From: Nostoc sp. PCC 7524
GTDB lineage: Bacteria > Cyanobacteriota > Cyanobacteriia > Cyanobacteriales > Nostocaceae
Reading direction: 5' to 3'
Length of the DNA: 64,000 bases
Assembly: GCF_000316645.1 (NCBI RefSeq)
Contig: NC_019684.1
Coordinates: forward strand, 1,116,001 to 1,180,000
Each line of letters begins with the position of its first letter. The stretch's first letter is position 1. Shown piece by piece: positions 36,740-46,179 of this stretch. The position numbers and the translations under genes are program-made. Below the pieces are notes generated by a model, which was given only the letters and a program-made list of their open reading frames with translations, searched no databases and was not told the DNA's origin.

Positions 36740-37612
36740 TTATGGACTTTGCTGCAATCGCCAGAGCATTTTATCAATCAATCGCCATTCATCTAATCCA
36801 CCATAGACAAGCATACGAAACATCCACATTGGTTCACCACCTTCTACCTTGACACGCGGCAAAACTAAAGGATCAAGTTTTGGTTCAATAGCACCGTGTT
36901 GAGAAGTGAATGCTAACTTGTAACCGCTTTCCTTAAGAATCTGGGTTGTAGATTTGTTAAAATCAGCCAATGTACCAAAGGGATATGCAAAAGCTGTTAC
37001 CTGCATCCCCAAGTTTTTTTCTATAGCTTCACGAGACATGATAGCTTCTTGATAGGCTTCATCTAAACTCATTTTCCCCAGGGAACGGTGAGTTCTAGCA
37101 TGAGAACCAATAGTAACACCTGCTTCAGCAAGAGCTTCAACTTCTTTCCATGTCAAATAGGGTTCTATCGTTTCACTATTTGCCTTGTAATGATTGCCGC
37201 TACTATTAATATTACTTGTAGTGATAAAGGCAACTGCTGGGATTGAGAATTGCTTAAAAATCGGTAGTGCCTTCAAATAAACGCTCCGATAACCATCATC
37301 TACAGTAACCAAGATTGCATTCTTGGGCAGGCATTTTTTCCCTGCTACAAAACTCTCTATATCACTAAGAGATACAGCTAGGTTTTTTCTGGCAATCCAC
37401 TCCATTTGGGCTTGAAAATCTTTCATTCCCATACAAAATGGATCGCGTTTTACATCACCGAAGCGATGGTAAGTGAGGATACGCACTGGTGAATAACTAG
37501 ACTGATTGATCCTGGAAAGTGATTGTTTTAATGGCAGAGATGCCAAACACATACCGCAACGTGCAGTTTTTTTTAAATACCAGCGAAGGGGTTTAATTGA
37601 ACTTGATATCAT
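36740..37612 (-). CDS. Polysaccharide deacetylase (CE4 family)
   Basis: This 290-residue NodB-domain protein shows LTYHRFGD, then ILVTVDDGYRS (TVDDG for the usual TFDDG, catalytic Asp pair present), then GVTIGSHARTHRSL, the H-x3-H zinc motif, and AFAYPFGTLADF. It should remove acetyl groups from a sugar polymer. A hydrophobic N-terminal stretch is weak (CGMCLASLPLKQSL), so export is uncertain. It begins 17 bp after the WecG-type glycosyltransferase gene, so both are likely part of one exopolysaccharide unit. Confidence 0.86.
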   Translation of the reverse strand: MISSSIKPLRWYLKKTARCGMCLASLPLKQSLSRINQSSYSPVRILTYHRFGDVKRDPFCMGMKDFQAQMEWIARKNLAVSLSDIESFVAGKKCLPKNAILVTVDDGYRSVYLKALPIFKQFSIPAVAFITTSNINSSGNHYKANSETIEPYLTWKEVEALAEAGVTIGSHARTHRSLGKMSLDEAYQEAIMSREAIEKNLGMQVTAFAYPFGTLADFNKSTTQILKESGYKLAFTSQHGAIEPKLDPLVLPRVKVEGGEPMWMFRMLVYGGLDEWRLIDKMLWRLQQSP

Positions 37613-37629
37613 GGCTTAGTATTTATTTC

Positions 37630-38325
37630 TTAGTCACGAATCAAAACCATGCGGATAATAAATTTAGGATTACCAATGAGATAACGCCGCCATTTTTTAC
37701 CGGGTTGCTGAAGTAAAATTTGCAGCCACTCAAATCCTAATTTCCTAACCCATAATGGGGCGCGTTTCAGGTTTCCACCCCAATGATCAAAGAGTCCTCC
37801 AACACCAACACATACAGGTACTTTCAATCTTTGCTGATTTTTGTAAAGCCAGTATTCCTGTAAAGGATTTCCCATCCCGACTAATAACAGGTGAGGCTGT
37901 AAAGAGTTAATCTTTTCAATGACTTTGATAGTTTCAGTCTCTCCTAAGTAACCATGATGAAATCCTGCTAATGTCCAGCCTGGAAATTGCCGAGAAGCAT
38001 ACTCTGCTGCATATTTTATAGTATTGGTATCTGCACCAAGTAAGTAATACCGATAATTACAGTTGCTTGTCTGAGTTAAAAACTTAGGAATTAAATCAGT
38101 ACCAACGAGATTACTTTGCAAATTTCTCCTACGCAGTCTAGCTGCCCAGATTACCCCTGTACCATCTGCAAAAACAACGTTAGCACTGTTTAAAACATCT
38201 CTGTATTCCGGGTTATCAGTGGCTAGATTGAGAGTGTAAGAGTTGGCAATGAAGATGAGATGAGTTTTATCTGGCTCTTGTTTTATAAATGATTCCATCA
38301 TCTCTATCGCACCAAGCTCTGACAT
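37630..38325 (-). CDS. WecG/TagA/CpsF-family glycosyltransferase
   Basis: The GT26 motifs are clear: VVFADGTGVIWAARLRRRNL (pocket containing the DG pair), then GTDLIPKFL, then LLVGMGNPLQEYWLYKNQQR and VGVGGLFDHWGGNLKRAPLW. The enzyme would transfer an N-acetylmannosamine-type sugar to a lipid-linked acceptor. The frame is open upstream of the ATG, giving VISVLKVKFRDMSELGAIEM, which fits the family's missing first strand (VxxLGVxFDxMS). The real start may therefore be upstream at a rare codon, since no ATG, GTG or TTG was found before the TAA; otherwise the product is N-truncated. It is followed after 17 bp by a polysaccharide deacetylase. Confidence 0.82.
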   Translation of the reverse strand: MSELGAIEMMESFIKQEPDKTHLIFIANSYTLNLATDNPEYRDVLNSANVVFADGTGVIWAARLRRRNLQSNLVGTDLIPKFLTQTSNCNYRYYLLGADTNTIKYAAEYASRQFPGWTLAGFHHGYLGETETIKVIEKINSLQPHLLLVGMGNPLQEYWLYKNQQRLKVPVCVGVGGLFDHWGGNLKRAPLWVRKLGFEWLQILLQQPGKKWRRYLIGNPKFIIRMVLIRD

Positions 38326-38581
38326 ATCTCTAAATTTAACTTTTAGAACAGAAATAACTGAATTATATTACTGCTCATAAGATTTTGAAAGTTAAATAGG
38401 ATTATTTCTTTGGGCTTGGCGTATAGTACCTGAATGATTTCAAATTTAGTAAGGTTTATGCAACTAGGAGATTAAAAATAAATTGATATTTACCATAAAT
38501 AAGTCGGCGTGATTACTGATTGTTGGGATACGCTCAATCAAGCCATGATGGTGTTTTATATCGTGTTCATTTCTTAAGTGC

Positions 38582-39769
38582 TTAAAAAGGGTAAACTGGC
38601 ACAGTAAAGTGAAATAATGCTCCACCTTGGGGGTTAGAGTCTACCCAAATTTGGCCGTAATGCGCCCGGATGATGCGTTTGCATAAACACAAACCAATAC
38701 CATAACCTTCTGTACCTTCATCCCGTTCTAGGCGATAGTGGTTTTCAAAGATCAGTTCGCGATTTTCTGGGGGAATACCAGGACCAGTATCGCCAATACT
38801 GAATTGAACTTTTTGGGTGGTGCGGTGCAATCCGGCAATGTTGATTGTGCCACCTTCTGGAGTATATTTGATGGCATTATCTAAAAGATTGATTAAGACT
38901 TGGCGGATGCGTTCTGGGTCAGCATATACACAAGGTAAATCGTTGGGGATATCGGTTTCTATCTTCAGGGATTTGGTGGTGTAGCGATCGCGCAATTCCT
39001 CTAGGATATCAAAACACACTACACCTAATTTTATCTTCTGGGGTGTGATGGAAAACTCTTTATCATGACCACGACCCACTTGTAACAGATCCGCAATCAT
39101 CCTGTCGATGGTTTTGGTTTGATTACGGGCTTGCTTGAATAAATGGGCGATTAATGCTGGTTTGAGACTCTTAAATTCGCCTGTTTCGGGATTGTAGTTA
39201 GATTGTAGGGTTTCGATAGCGATCGCCGCAGCTGTTAAAGGATTGCGGAGGTCGTGAGCCAGCATCCCAATTACTCTATCTTTAAATTGTAACTGCTCTA
39301 AAAGTTGCTCTTTTTCTTGTTTGAGATGGAAAATTTCATCAGAAAGTTTGATCAGTTCCGCAGAAACGGCAACGGAACGGATGGTGGATTGAGGTTGTGA
39401 TACCTGACCATTGTCATCTATACATTCTTCTAAGTCTTCCTGCAACTGGAGGTAGGTGTCTACAGCTGTTTGCCAGCGAGGCCACCAAGTTTTCAATTGG
39501 GTGATGATGTTGCTGCCAGTGAGAATCTGCCTAGGTTCTGGGTGAATTTTGATTAAAGCTGGTGTCGCTACTAATTTAAAATGTTCTGCCAAATATGGTT
39601 GTTGCCCAACATCAATAATTTGCAGTTCAAATTTATACTCAGCTTCTAATTGTTGTAAGTAAGCACGGATACGCTGCACCTGCTGTTTGGACTTAGGTCG
39701 TCCATCAATAAACAGTAGCAGCTGGAGTGGAGCCTCATAATAAATAGGCTGATCCTGGGAAACTTGCAT
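38582..39769 (-). CDS. sasA: Circadian clock adaptive-response kinase SasA
   Basis: SasA is the KaiC-binding histidine kinase that passes clock output to RpaA. The N-terminal thioredoxin-like KaiB domain is here: [20 protein letters not shown] to [16 protein letters not shown] (about residues 15-95). The kinase part follows, with [15 protein letters not shown] (His at about 167), [16 protein letters not shown] and [20 protein letters not shown]. The ATG at 39769 was chosen because orthologues begin MQVSQ; a TTG nine codons upstream is also open. No kaiABC or rpaA lies within the window. Confidence 0.92.
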   Translation of the reverse strand: MQVSQDQPIYYEAPLQLLLFIDGRPKSKQQVQRIRAYLQQLEAEYKFELQIIDVGQQPYLAEHFKLVATPALIKIHPEPRQILTGSNIITQLKTWWPRWQTAVDTYLQLQEDLEECIDDNGQVSQPQSTIRSVAVSAELIKLSDEIFHLKQEKEQLLEQLQFKDRVIGMLAHDLRNPLTAAAIAIETLQSNYNPETGEFKSLKPALIAHLFKQARNQTKTIDRMIADLLQVGRGHDKEFSITPQKIKLGVVCFDILEELRDRYTTKSLKIETDIPNDLPCVYADPERIRQVLINLLDNAIKYTPEGGTINIAGLHRTTQKVQFSIGDTGPGIPPENRELIFENHYRLERDEGTEGYGIGLCLCKRIIRAHYGQIWVDSNPQGGALFHFTVPVYPF

Positions 39770-39914
39770 GGAATCTTGTTTCAGCACTGGTAACAACCCG
39801 GCGGCGCTTGGCAGAAATTTAGAATAGACTGACAGTTGTCAATGGTCGTTCTTGTTATTCAATTTAATATCTATTTTAGATTTTGCATACTCCCATCTAT
39901 ACAGGGTTTTTGCC

Positions 39915-41426
39915 ATGAGGTACATATTTTTGAGCGTCTTGCTTCCATTTTGGTTGGCTTGTGTTGCGAGAAACGTTCTAGCTGTGCAATATCCGTCTTC
40001 ATCTTCTCTTAATCATACTCCGGCAGTAGAGTCAAAGAATGAAAATTTTTATACTCAAGTACGAGAATTGATTCAGCAACAAGTAGATTTTACTGCCCGG
40101 ATTGAGCAGGCGTTAATTGCTCCTGATGCTAATCGGGTGCGGGCGGTGCGGGGGCAATTAATTTTCCAAGCCAAAAACACTGAAGGTTTTCTCAAGCATC
40201 AATACTACAATCCCAAAAGTGTATGTAGTAACAGAGATGTATCCCCTCTACCTGGGCAGTTGACAGAGCAACAAGGAAAAATTTATTGCGCCTTGTATGC
40301 TTCTCACCAGGAATTATTAAAACTTGCGCCAGTCCTAGACCAGTTGTTGTCTCGGCGGGGCGAATTAGCTTTAGTCAGACAGTTACCTCTAGTCAATGGT
40401 GAACGGCTATCAGACCCTGTGCTGACAATTGCCCCTGTGCAGCGTCCCAATTTGGGCAAACCTGCAACACCCTTCTCCACTGGGGAGCCAAATCTAGCAT
40501 CTGCACAGTCTTCAGAAGTATCTGCCTCTAATGCGTTACCTATTATTGGTAGAGTTGGTAAGACAGCTATAGCTAACTATAACCCGCCTTTACAACCTGC
40601 GATCGCACCTCCAGAAACAGCCCTGACTGTTTTAGCTAATGCCAAGAGATTTTTAACAGCAGCCCAAGTTGCATTTCCTACTGGAACTCAATTCACAAAT
40701 CCCCAGGAAACTACTGCTGCCCTTGACCGTTTTGCTTACGACTTAGATCCTCAAGAACCGCAAACTTATGCCAAGTTTTTACAACTACCACACACTGGAA
40801 TTTTTCGCGTGTTAGCTGCTGCTGCTTACCAACGTCCACTCAATACTGTGCGGAATCGGCTGCAACCTAGCGTCAGTGAGCGTTATCCCTTCCCAACTTT
40901 GGGTGATGCTCAAGCAGGGTTTAAACATAGTCTAGCACTTCAATTAATCGGCGATCGCTTCCAAATGCAGCATCCAGGGGTAGATTACAGTTTCATGGTA
41001 GATGTGGGGGATATCCCTTTGGAGAAGTTGGATCACAGACTCAAGGCTGTGGTGTCACCCACACGGGAATTTTTGCTCAATTACCAGCCTCCCAAACAGT
41101 TAGAAGCTTTGCAAGTAGAAAGACGGAGATTCTTAACTGGCAAAGACCAGAACTGGCAGCAAAACCAAGTGATTTTAGCTAGTGCAACCGCCAAATTAAA
41201 TCATACTTATTTAGTGCGATCGCTACAATTCCAACTACCAGAGATTATTTTAAATGGTCAGTTAGTCGCCGCCGAAAAACAACGCTACATAGACCAATTA
41301 CAACAAATACGTAGTAGTGACATGATTATCGCCTTCCGTCCCGTGCGTCAGCGTGGCGATGGCAGCTACACTATACTGTGGCGAGTTATACATGAGCTAC
41401 CAGCACCGCAAATTTTGCAGTTATGA
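39915..41426 (+). CDS. Hypothetical exported cyanobacterial protein
   Basis: From the ATG at 39915 the protein starts with a signal-peptide-like sequence (MRYIFLSVLLPFWLACVARN). It has about 503 residues, including a proline/serine/threonine-rich middle (about 150-230). The C-terminal half contains SERYPFPTLGDAQAGFKHSL and HPGVDYSFMVDVGDIPLEKL, which look conserved, but I do not recognise the family. The upstream TTG (39852) would spoil the signal peptide. It lies divergent from sasA with a short spacer, and its 3' end runs into a heptamer repeat. It is likely a periplasmic or cell-wall protein of unknown role. Confidence 0.65.
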   Translation: MRYIFLSVLLPFWLACVARNVLAVQYPSSSSLNHTPAVESKNENFYTQVRELIQQQVDFTARIEQALIAPDANRVRAVRGQLIFQAKNTEGFLKHQYYNPKSVCSNRDVSPLPGQLTEQQGKIYCALYASHQELLKLAPVLDQLLSRRGELALVRQLPLVNGERLSDPVLTIAPVQRPNLGKPATPFSTGEPNLASAQSSEVSASNALPIIGRVGKTAIANYNPPLQPAIAPPETALTVLANAKRFLTAAQVAFPTGTQFTNPQETTAALDRFAYDLDPQEPQTYAKFLQLPHTGIFRVLAAAAYQRPLNTVRNRLQPSVSERYPFPTLGDAQAGFKHSLALQLIGDRFQMQHPGVDYSFMVDVGDIPLEKLDHRLKAVVSPTREFLLNYQPPKQLEALQVERRRFLTGKDQNWQQNQVILASATAKLNHTYLVRSLQFQLPEIILNGQLVAAEKQRYIDQLQQIRSSDMIIAFRPVRQRGDGSYTILWRVIHELPAPQILQL

Positions 41427-41580
41427 GGGACTGGGGATTGGGGACTGGGGATTGGGGATTGGGTACTGGGGACTGGGGACTGGGGACTGGGCTAGACAAA
41501 TATTAGTATTCTCCTCTGCTCCCCTGCTCCCCCTGCTCCCTCATCTCCCCTCACTCCCCCATCTCTCCCCTCTCCCCCAA
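41425..41580. repeat. GGGGACT/GGGGATT heptamer array and CTCCCC-type repeat
   Basis: About nine tandem units of GGGGATT, GGGGACT and GGGTACT occupy 41425-41487. A pyrimidine-rich stretch of CTCCCCTG-like units (about 41515-41580) follows. The array begins right at the stop of the preceding gene. Confidence 0.75.
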
Positions 41581-41654
41581 AATTCTCTAGCCTCCCACCA
41601 TAAATCAGGCCAGTCTGCGCTAGGGTAGGAATTGACACGCGTTTGTGATTTCCT

Positions 41655-43028
41655 GTGCTTCTCTGTAAACGTCCAATCGCATTTTTAGGTTTGGCTGTTT
41701 TACTGACTTCGTTAACAGCCTGTGCCAATGCTCCCACTGCCAAAAATCTGGAACAGTCTTTGGCAGCAGATCCCAGGCTACAAAGTAACCCAGTCATCTT
41801 TGGTAAATCTCCAGAAGGTGAACCGCAATCGGATCAAAATCAACCCTCAGTACAATTACCTGCGGATTTTCCCCAAGAGATTCCTATATATGCCAATGCC
41901 AAACTAGAGGAAATTACACCTGCTAGTGGTGCAGAAAACAGAGTCTCAACCCGTTGGTTGAGTTCTGATCCCAGCAATTTTATTACTAGCTTTTACCGTA
42001 GCCAGTTTCAAGCCAACAACTGGCAAATTTTACAACAGCCAACGGATGAGGTAGAAGGTAGTTTTGCAGCCCGGCGCAACGATTTGCTGGTGAATGTATC
42101 GATTCAGCCGCAATCAGTGACTAACCCCGCTCCTAATCAACCACAAACTGCTACCCTAATCAAGATTGATTACGTACCAAATAGTACAGCTACTACTCCA
42201 GACTCATCAACTCCAACCGCTAATAACTCACCCCAAGCAGTTGATCCACAGTTCATCGGCCCGGTACCTCCTGCCAATTGGGGAAGTATAACTGAGAACT
42301 CAACACCAACCGCAACATTATCATCTCAAGCATTTAGCGATCTGAATAAAGCACCGCAACAACTGCGACAATATATTCAAGATTTAGGCGCATTGGGTAT
42401 ATTTACGTCTGCATCATCTGGCACTAAAAATAATTCCAATACAACCACTAACCAATTTGAACCGGGTAAAATTATTACTCGCCGAGAATATGCCCGTTGG
42501 CTAGTGGCGGCTAATAATGCGATGTACGCCAATAATCCTGCTAAACAAATTCGTCTAGCATCAGAAAGTACACAACCTACTTTTAGTGATGTGTCGCGTC
42601 AAGACCTTGATTTTCCAGCCATTCAGGGATTAGCGGAAGCTGGGTTAATTCCTAGCGCCTTGTCTGGAGACTCCACCGCAGTTTTATTCCGTCCTGATGC
42701 ACCTTTAACACGGGAGCAAATGCTGTTGTGGAAAGTACCTTTAGATACACGTCAAGGCTTACCTGCTGCCAATCTGGAAACAGTTAAGGAAACTTGGGGG
42801 TTTCAAGATACGGGAAAAATTGACCCCAAAGCGTTGAGAGCAGTTTTAGCTGATTTCCAAAATGGTGAACAATCAAATATTCGGCGTGTATTTGGTTATA
42901 CAACCCTGTTGCAACCCAAAAAACCAGTAACTCGTGCAGAAGCGGCGGGGGTGTTGTGGTACTTCGGGACTCAGGGTGAGGGAATATCGGCTACTGAAGC
43001 ACAAAAACTACAGCGATCGCCAAATTAG
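41655..43028 (+). CDS. SLH-domain lipoprotein
   Basis: This 457-residue protein starts at a GTG (41655) with an in-frame stop three codons earlier. It has a lipobox-like signal (LGLAVLLTSLTAC, Cys about 23). A low-complexity Ser/Thr/Pro linker follows (about 165-215). Two S-layer-homology-like units lie in the C-terminal half (LRQYIQDLGALGIFTSAS to ITRREYARWLVAAN; FSDVSRQDLDFPAIQGLAEA to FRPDAPLTREQMLLWKVP). SLH domains bind peptidoglycan-linked polymers, so the protein is probably attached to the cell wall. Its stop codon TAG is formed at the junction with the adjacent MITE, whose first bases are AGGG. Confidence 0.85.
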   Translation: MLLCKRPIAFLGLAVLLTSLTACANAPTAKNLEQSLAADPRLQSNPVIFGKSPEGEPQSDQNQPSVQLPADFPQEIPIYANAKLEEITPASGAENRVSTRWLSSDPSNFITSFYRSQFQANNWQILQQPTDEVEGSFAARRNDLLVNVSIQPQSVTNPAPNQPQTATLIKIDYVPNSTATTPDSSTPTANNSPQAVDPQFIGPVPPANWGSITENSTPTATLSSQAFSDLNKAPQQLRQYIQDLGALGIFTSASSGTKNNSNTTTNQFEPGKIITRREYARWLVAANNAMYANNPAKQIRLASESTQPTFSDVSRQDLDFPAIQGLAEAGLIPSALSGDSTAVLFRPDAPLTREQMLLWKVPLDTRQGLPAANLETVKETWGFQDTGKIDPKALRAVLADFQNGEQSNIRRVFGYTTLLQPKKPVTRAEAAGVLWYFGTQGEGISATEAQKLQRSPN

Positions 43029-43085
43029 GGCTTCCAAATACAAAAATATTCAAAGTGTAGGGTGCGTCAGTGCGAGAAAGCCTAG

Positions 43086-44444
43086 CGGGACTTAGACAAA
43101 AATCAAGCCCAAATGTAACCCAAACTAGCTTTGTAAGCAGCAAACACGTCACGATTTAAGTTCAACCAATCAATAAATCGAAAAGACATGGCTGTTCTGA
43201 AAGCTTCTAAAGCTTCAGTAAAAGTATTTAAAGGTTTGTTTGCCCACCGTCGTCTTAATCCTCCAGTTAACTGATGCCAAAGAATAAAAGTATAGGCACA
43301 GAAAACCAAAATAAAATGGCGCAGTAAACTCCTTTTATCACGAACTTGATATTCTTTAAGTCCTAACCATCCTTTAGCTTCCCTGTAAAAAACTTCTACC
43401 CAATTCCTTTGAGAATATGTATCAACTATCCATTGTGGTGTAACAATTGATGAAGATATATTAGTGATGAAGTAGTCAATATCGGTGGCTGCTGAGAAAG
43501 TAGAAGCATTCATGACGATAGCAATATTTCGCTTTCCAGTTAAACTTGATATTTCCACTTCACAAGTTACTACCCATAATGTTTTGGGTTTATCCAAATC
43601 TGTTTGAATTTCTGTGAAAGCCTCTTTGGGTAAGCTCTGGGGCTAATTCATCTAACCGAATTGTTTGTTGAATATTATCTGTTTGATTAACTGTTACTTT
43701 TCGATTTTTAGCTAATCCTCCTAAATATTTTAATTGCCGTTTTTCCAACTCTAATAAAAATGATGTATTGTTGCCATATCCAGCATCTACAATTACTATC
43801 CCAGGTTGATATTTTCTGTTTAGGGCTTGATCTATTAACTTGATTGCTAGTTCTGGTTTTTTCTCAAATAGAGGATCTTGTTTTCCTTGAGCTAAAGAAT
43901 CAGCGTGTTGATATAACTCTATATCTAACGGTAAGCTTTTTCTGCCATCATATAAATGCGTTGTTACTACTACGATTCCATTATCTGTTTTGCCAATTTC
44001 TCCAATATACTGTCTCCCCACACCAGCAGTAAAATTACCACTTTTTCTATGACCAGAATCATCAATTATTAAGCTAAAACCTCTACTAATTCTCGTTTGA
44101 CTGCACTTATTCATGATTTCCAATCGACGCTCATTCACCTGCCCACTAGACCAAGGTGCTTCGGTCAAAAAGTGATGTAATCGGTGGTAAGTTACACCTA
44201 CAGCATTATCCGCCATTTGAAACAGGTTTTTTCTCTCACTTTCCCCCAGTAATCCCCCTATATAGTGTCTAAACTCTCTTTTTTGAGCTTTATGAGTAAA
44301 CACATCATCAAATCTTTGACACCATCTTTCAAAGCACGGGGGCATCGCTGTGGGAGTGGTTTCTTTCATGAGCTTTTTCTAACGTGAAAGCTATGTTAGT
44401 TAAGCATTATACTCTTTTTGGGCTTAATTTTTGTTTAAGTCCCG
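43086..44444. mobile_element. IS701-like insertion sequence, 1359 bp
   Basis: Terminal inverted repeats are CGGGACTTAGACAAAAATCA (43086) and, inverted from 44444, CGGGACTTAAACAAAAATTA; both continue AGCCCAAA (28 bp, two mismatches). The flanks carry CTAG on both sides (43082-43085 and 44445-44448), fitting the 4-bp YTAR target duplications of the IS701 family. The single transposase gene is split by a frameshift. Confidence 0.88.
43103..44369 (-). pseudogene. IS701-like DDE transposase split by a +1 frameshift
   Basis: The first 259 residues, from the ATG at 44369, hold the first two acidic residues: SLIIDDSGHRKSGN and GIVIVDAGYGNNTSF. The frame then closes at RFG stop (43590). The remainder, in the +1 frame, continues LPKEAFTEIQTDLDKPKTLW to 43103, including VEVFYREAKGWLGLKEYQV with the third acidic residue. 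The two pieces overlap by 8 bp and the family is a single open frame, so this is an inactivating frameshift. A programmed slip at CCCAAAG is possible but not typical of this family. The element may be immobile unless helped. Confidence 0.85.
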
Positions 44445-44676
44445 CTAGCTGTACCAAGAAATTATTCATACTGACGCACCCTAATAACCGTCAATTTGGA
44501 ATAATTTATTTTTTGGTGTCCCCTTAGCATCATTATCAGGATAGAGAGTAGGGAGTTTATATTTGAATATATCTTCAGTATTCAAACCTAATACCAATGC
44601 CAAAAATCTTGGCAACACATTTTAGACATAGCCTTGCTTCTTTCATAACTCAATATTATATACATCAGTTTTTGTA

Positions 44677-44859
44677 TTATTTAAAATGAGATATCAAACT
44701 ATGTATAAAAATAAAAATTATCAAAGCAAAGGTACTAATTAGAGAAACACTAAGAGTAATCAGAATAGGTATATTCATCCCTTGAATTATGGTGATTGCT
44801 CCAATACTGAAACCTATAGCAGCTATAAAACTGATCAAGCTGACTAGATTTTTATTCAC
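44677..44859 (-). CDS. Small two-span membrane protein
   Basis: A 60-residue frame starting at GTG (44859) with GGGGGAG just upstream. It has two hydrophobic segments (VSLISFIAAIGFSIGAITII; ILITLSVSLISTFALIIFIF) and a short basic tail (HSLISHFK). The composition is consistent with a real small membrane protein, but no family is recognised and it stands alone. The spacing between the Shine-Dalgarno-like site and the GTG is short. Confidence 0.4.
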   Translation of the reverse strand: MNKNLVSLISFIAAIGFSIGAITIIQGMNIPILITLSVSLISTFALIIFIFIHSLISHFK

Positions 44860-45060
44860 AATCTCCCCCTATTCTTTATTCAGGCTGAATTTACTAATAA
44901 ATGATTAACCTGAGTAAATGCTGTCAAAGCCACTACTTTAAATTGATTAAGACTGTTTGCTAGCAATTAAAAATACATATTCATATTTTCATTAGCCTAG
45001 AGATAGAGGCATTACCTAATTAAGACATAGAAACTAGAAGTATGATTGGGTAATTTTTTC

Positions 45061-46131
45061 ATGGATTGGTATCCACTGAAGTTAACTACTAATGTTCAAA
45101 AATACGCTTTTGGAGAACGGGTAATTCCGGAACGTCTGGGGAAACATGACTTACCTTCTGGAAGAATCGCTGAAACTTGGGAAGTAAGCGACTACAAGGA
45201 TAAAACAGGGACTGTAGTTAATGGCTTTTTGACTGGTAGCACTTTACACGAACTCACATTAGCTCACCCTGACGAACTTGTTGGTAAGGGTTGGCAGGGG
45301 CCACACTTCCCTCTACTATCCAAATTTATTGATGCTTCTCATATGCTGCCTGTACATCTCCACGCAGATGATGAAATGGCTCAGAAACTGCATAACGAAC
45401 CAAATGGTAAAACCGAAGCGTGGCACATTCTCTGGGCAGCACCAGGAGCAACAGTATTAGCAGGACTCAAGTCAGAATTTACACGAGAGCAGCTATTTGC
45501 AGCTTTTGCCACCTGTGACTATGATTCTGTCATGGTACGTCATCCGATACAAGCTGGAGATACTGTCTACGTACCAGCAGGTATTATCCACGCTTTCGGC
45601 CCGGAGACACTGGTTTTTGAAATTCAACAAACCTCAAATTTAGCTCAATCTGTGATGCCGACAGATTTGTATGGCAACGAGTATAGCCAACAAGAGTGGT
45701 ACGCCAATATTAATGCAGCCCTTGATGAGCTAAAAAACCATTATCAACCTCGTCCCAACAGTGGGCTAAAGTTACAATCGGGAGCTAATTCCAGGATTTT
45801 TGGCTGTGCTAGTCATTATTTTGCTCTGGAACACTGGATTTTAAATGAATCGTATTTAGAACCATCACATCCCCGGCGTTGTCTGATTCTCTCCAATGTT
45901 GGCAATGTTGTGCAGCTAGAATTTAGCTCTGGTATCGAGTATTTACAGCCAGGAGAGTCTTGTATTTTACCCGCCGCTATCGGAGAGGTTTGCATTGTTC
46001 CAGAACATCAAACCCATCTGATAGCCTGTTATGTGCCAGATTTACAACTCGATATAATTGCGCCACTGCAAGCAGCAGGATACGATCAAGAGCAAATATG
46101 GAATCTAGGTGAGATAGGGAGTGGGGAGTAG
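45061..46131 (+). CDS. manA: Mannose-6-phosphate isomerase, class I
   Basis: This 356-residue cupin metalloenzyme interconverts mannose-6-P and fructose-6-P, feeding GDP-mannose and polysaccharide synthesis. Conserved pieces: RIAETWEVSDYKD, FPLLSKFIDASHMLPVHLHA (zinc histidines of HLHADDE), NGKTEAWHILWAAPGA and [20 protein letters not shown]. The C-terminal cupin end is FSSGIEYLQPGESCILPAAI. The ATG at 45061 (MDWYPLKL) was preferred to a TTG five codons upstream. No adjacent gene shares the pathway. Confidence 0.88.
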   Translation: MDWYPLKLTTNVQKYAFGERVIPERLGKHDLPSGRIAETWEVSDYKDKTGTVVNGFLTGSTLHELTLAHPDELVGKGWQGPHFPLLSKFIDASHMLPVHLHADDEMAQKLHNEPNGKTEAWHILWAAPGATVLAGLKSEFTREQLFAAFATCDYDSVMVRHPIQAGDTVYVPAGIIHAFGPETLVFEIQQTSNLAQSVMPTDLYGNEYSQQEWYANINAALDELKNHYQPRPNSGLKLQSGANSRIFGCASHYFALEHWILNESYLEPSHPRRCLILSNVGNVVQLEFSSGIEYLQPGESCILPAAIGEVCIVPEHQTHLIACYVPDLQLDIIAPLQAAGYDQEQIWNLGEIGSGE

Positions 46132-46179
46132 GGAGTGGGGAAGAAATTTTTATAGTCATTTTTATTTGTGCCTATCTAC

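Larger units (their letters stand above)
43027..44524. mobile_element. MITE interrupted by an IS701-like element
   Basis: The left end AGGGCTTCCA (43027) and right end TGGTGTCCCCT (44514-44524) match the 135-bp MITE at 62260-62394. So do the inner inverted pair TAGGGTGCGTCAGT (43058-43071) and ACTGACGCACCCTA (44470-44483). Removing the IS and one CTAG gives 135 bp, the same length as the intact copy, in reverse orientation. Confidence 0.85.
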
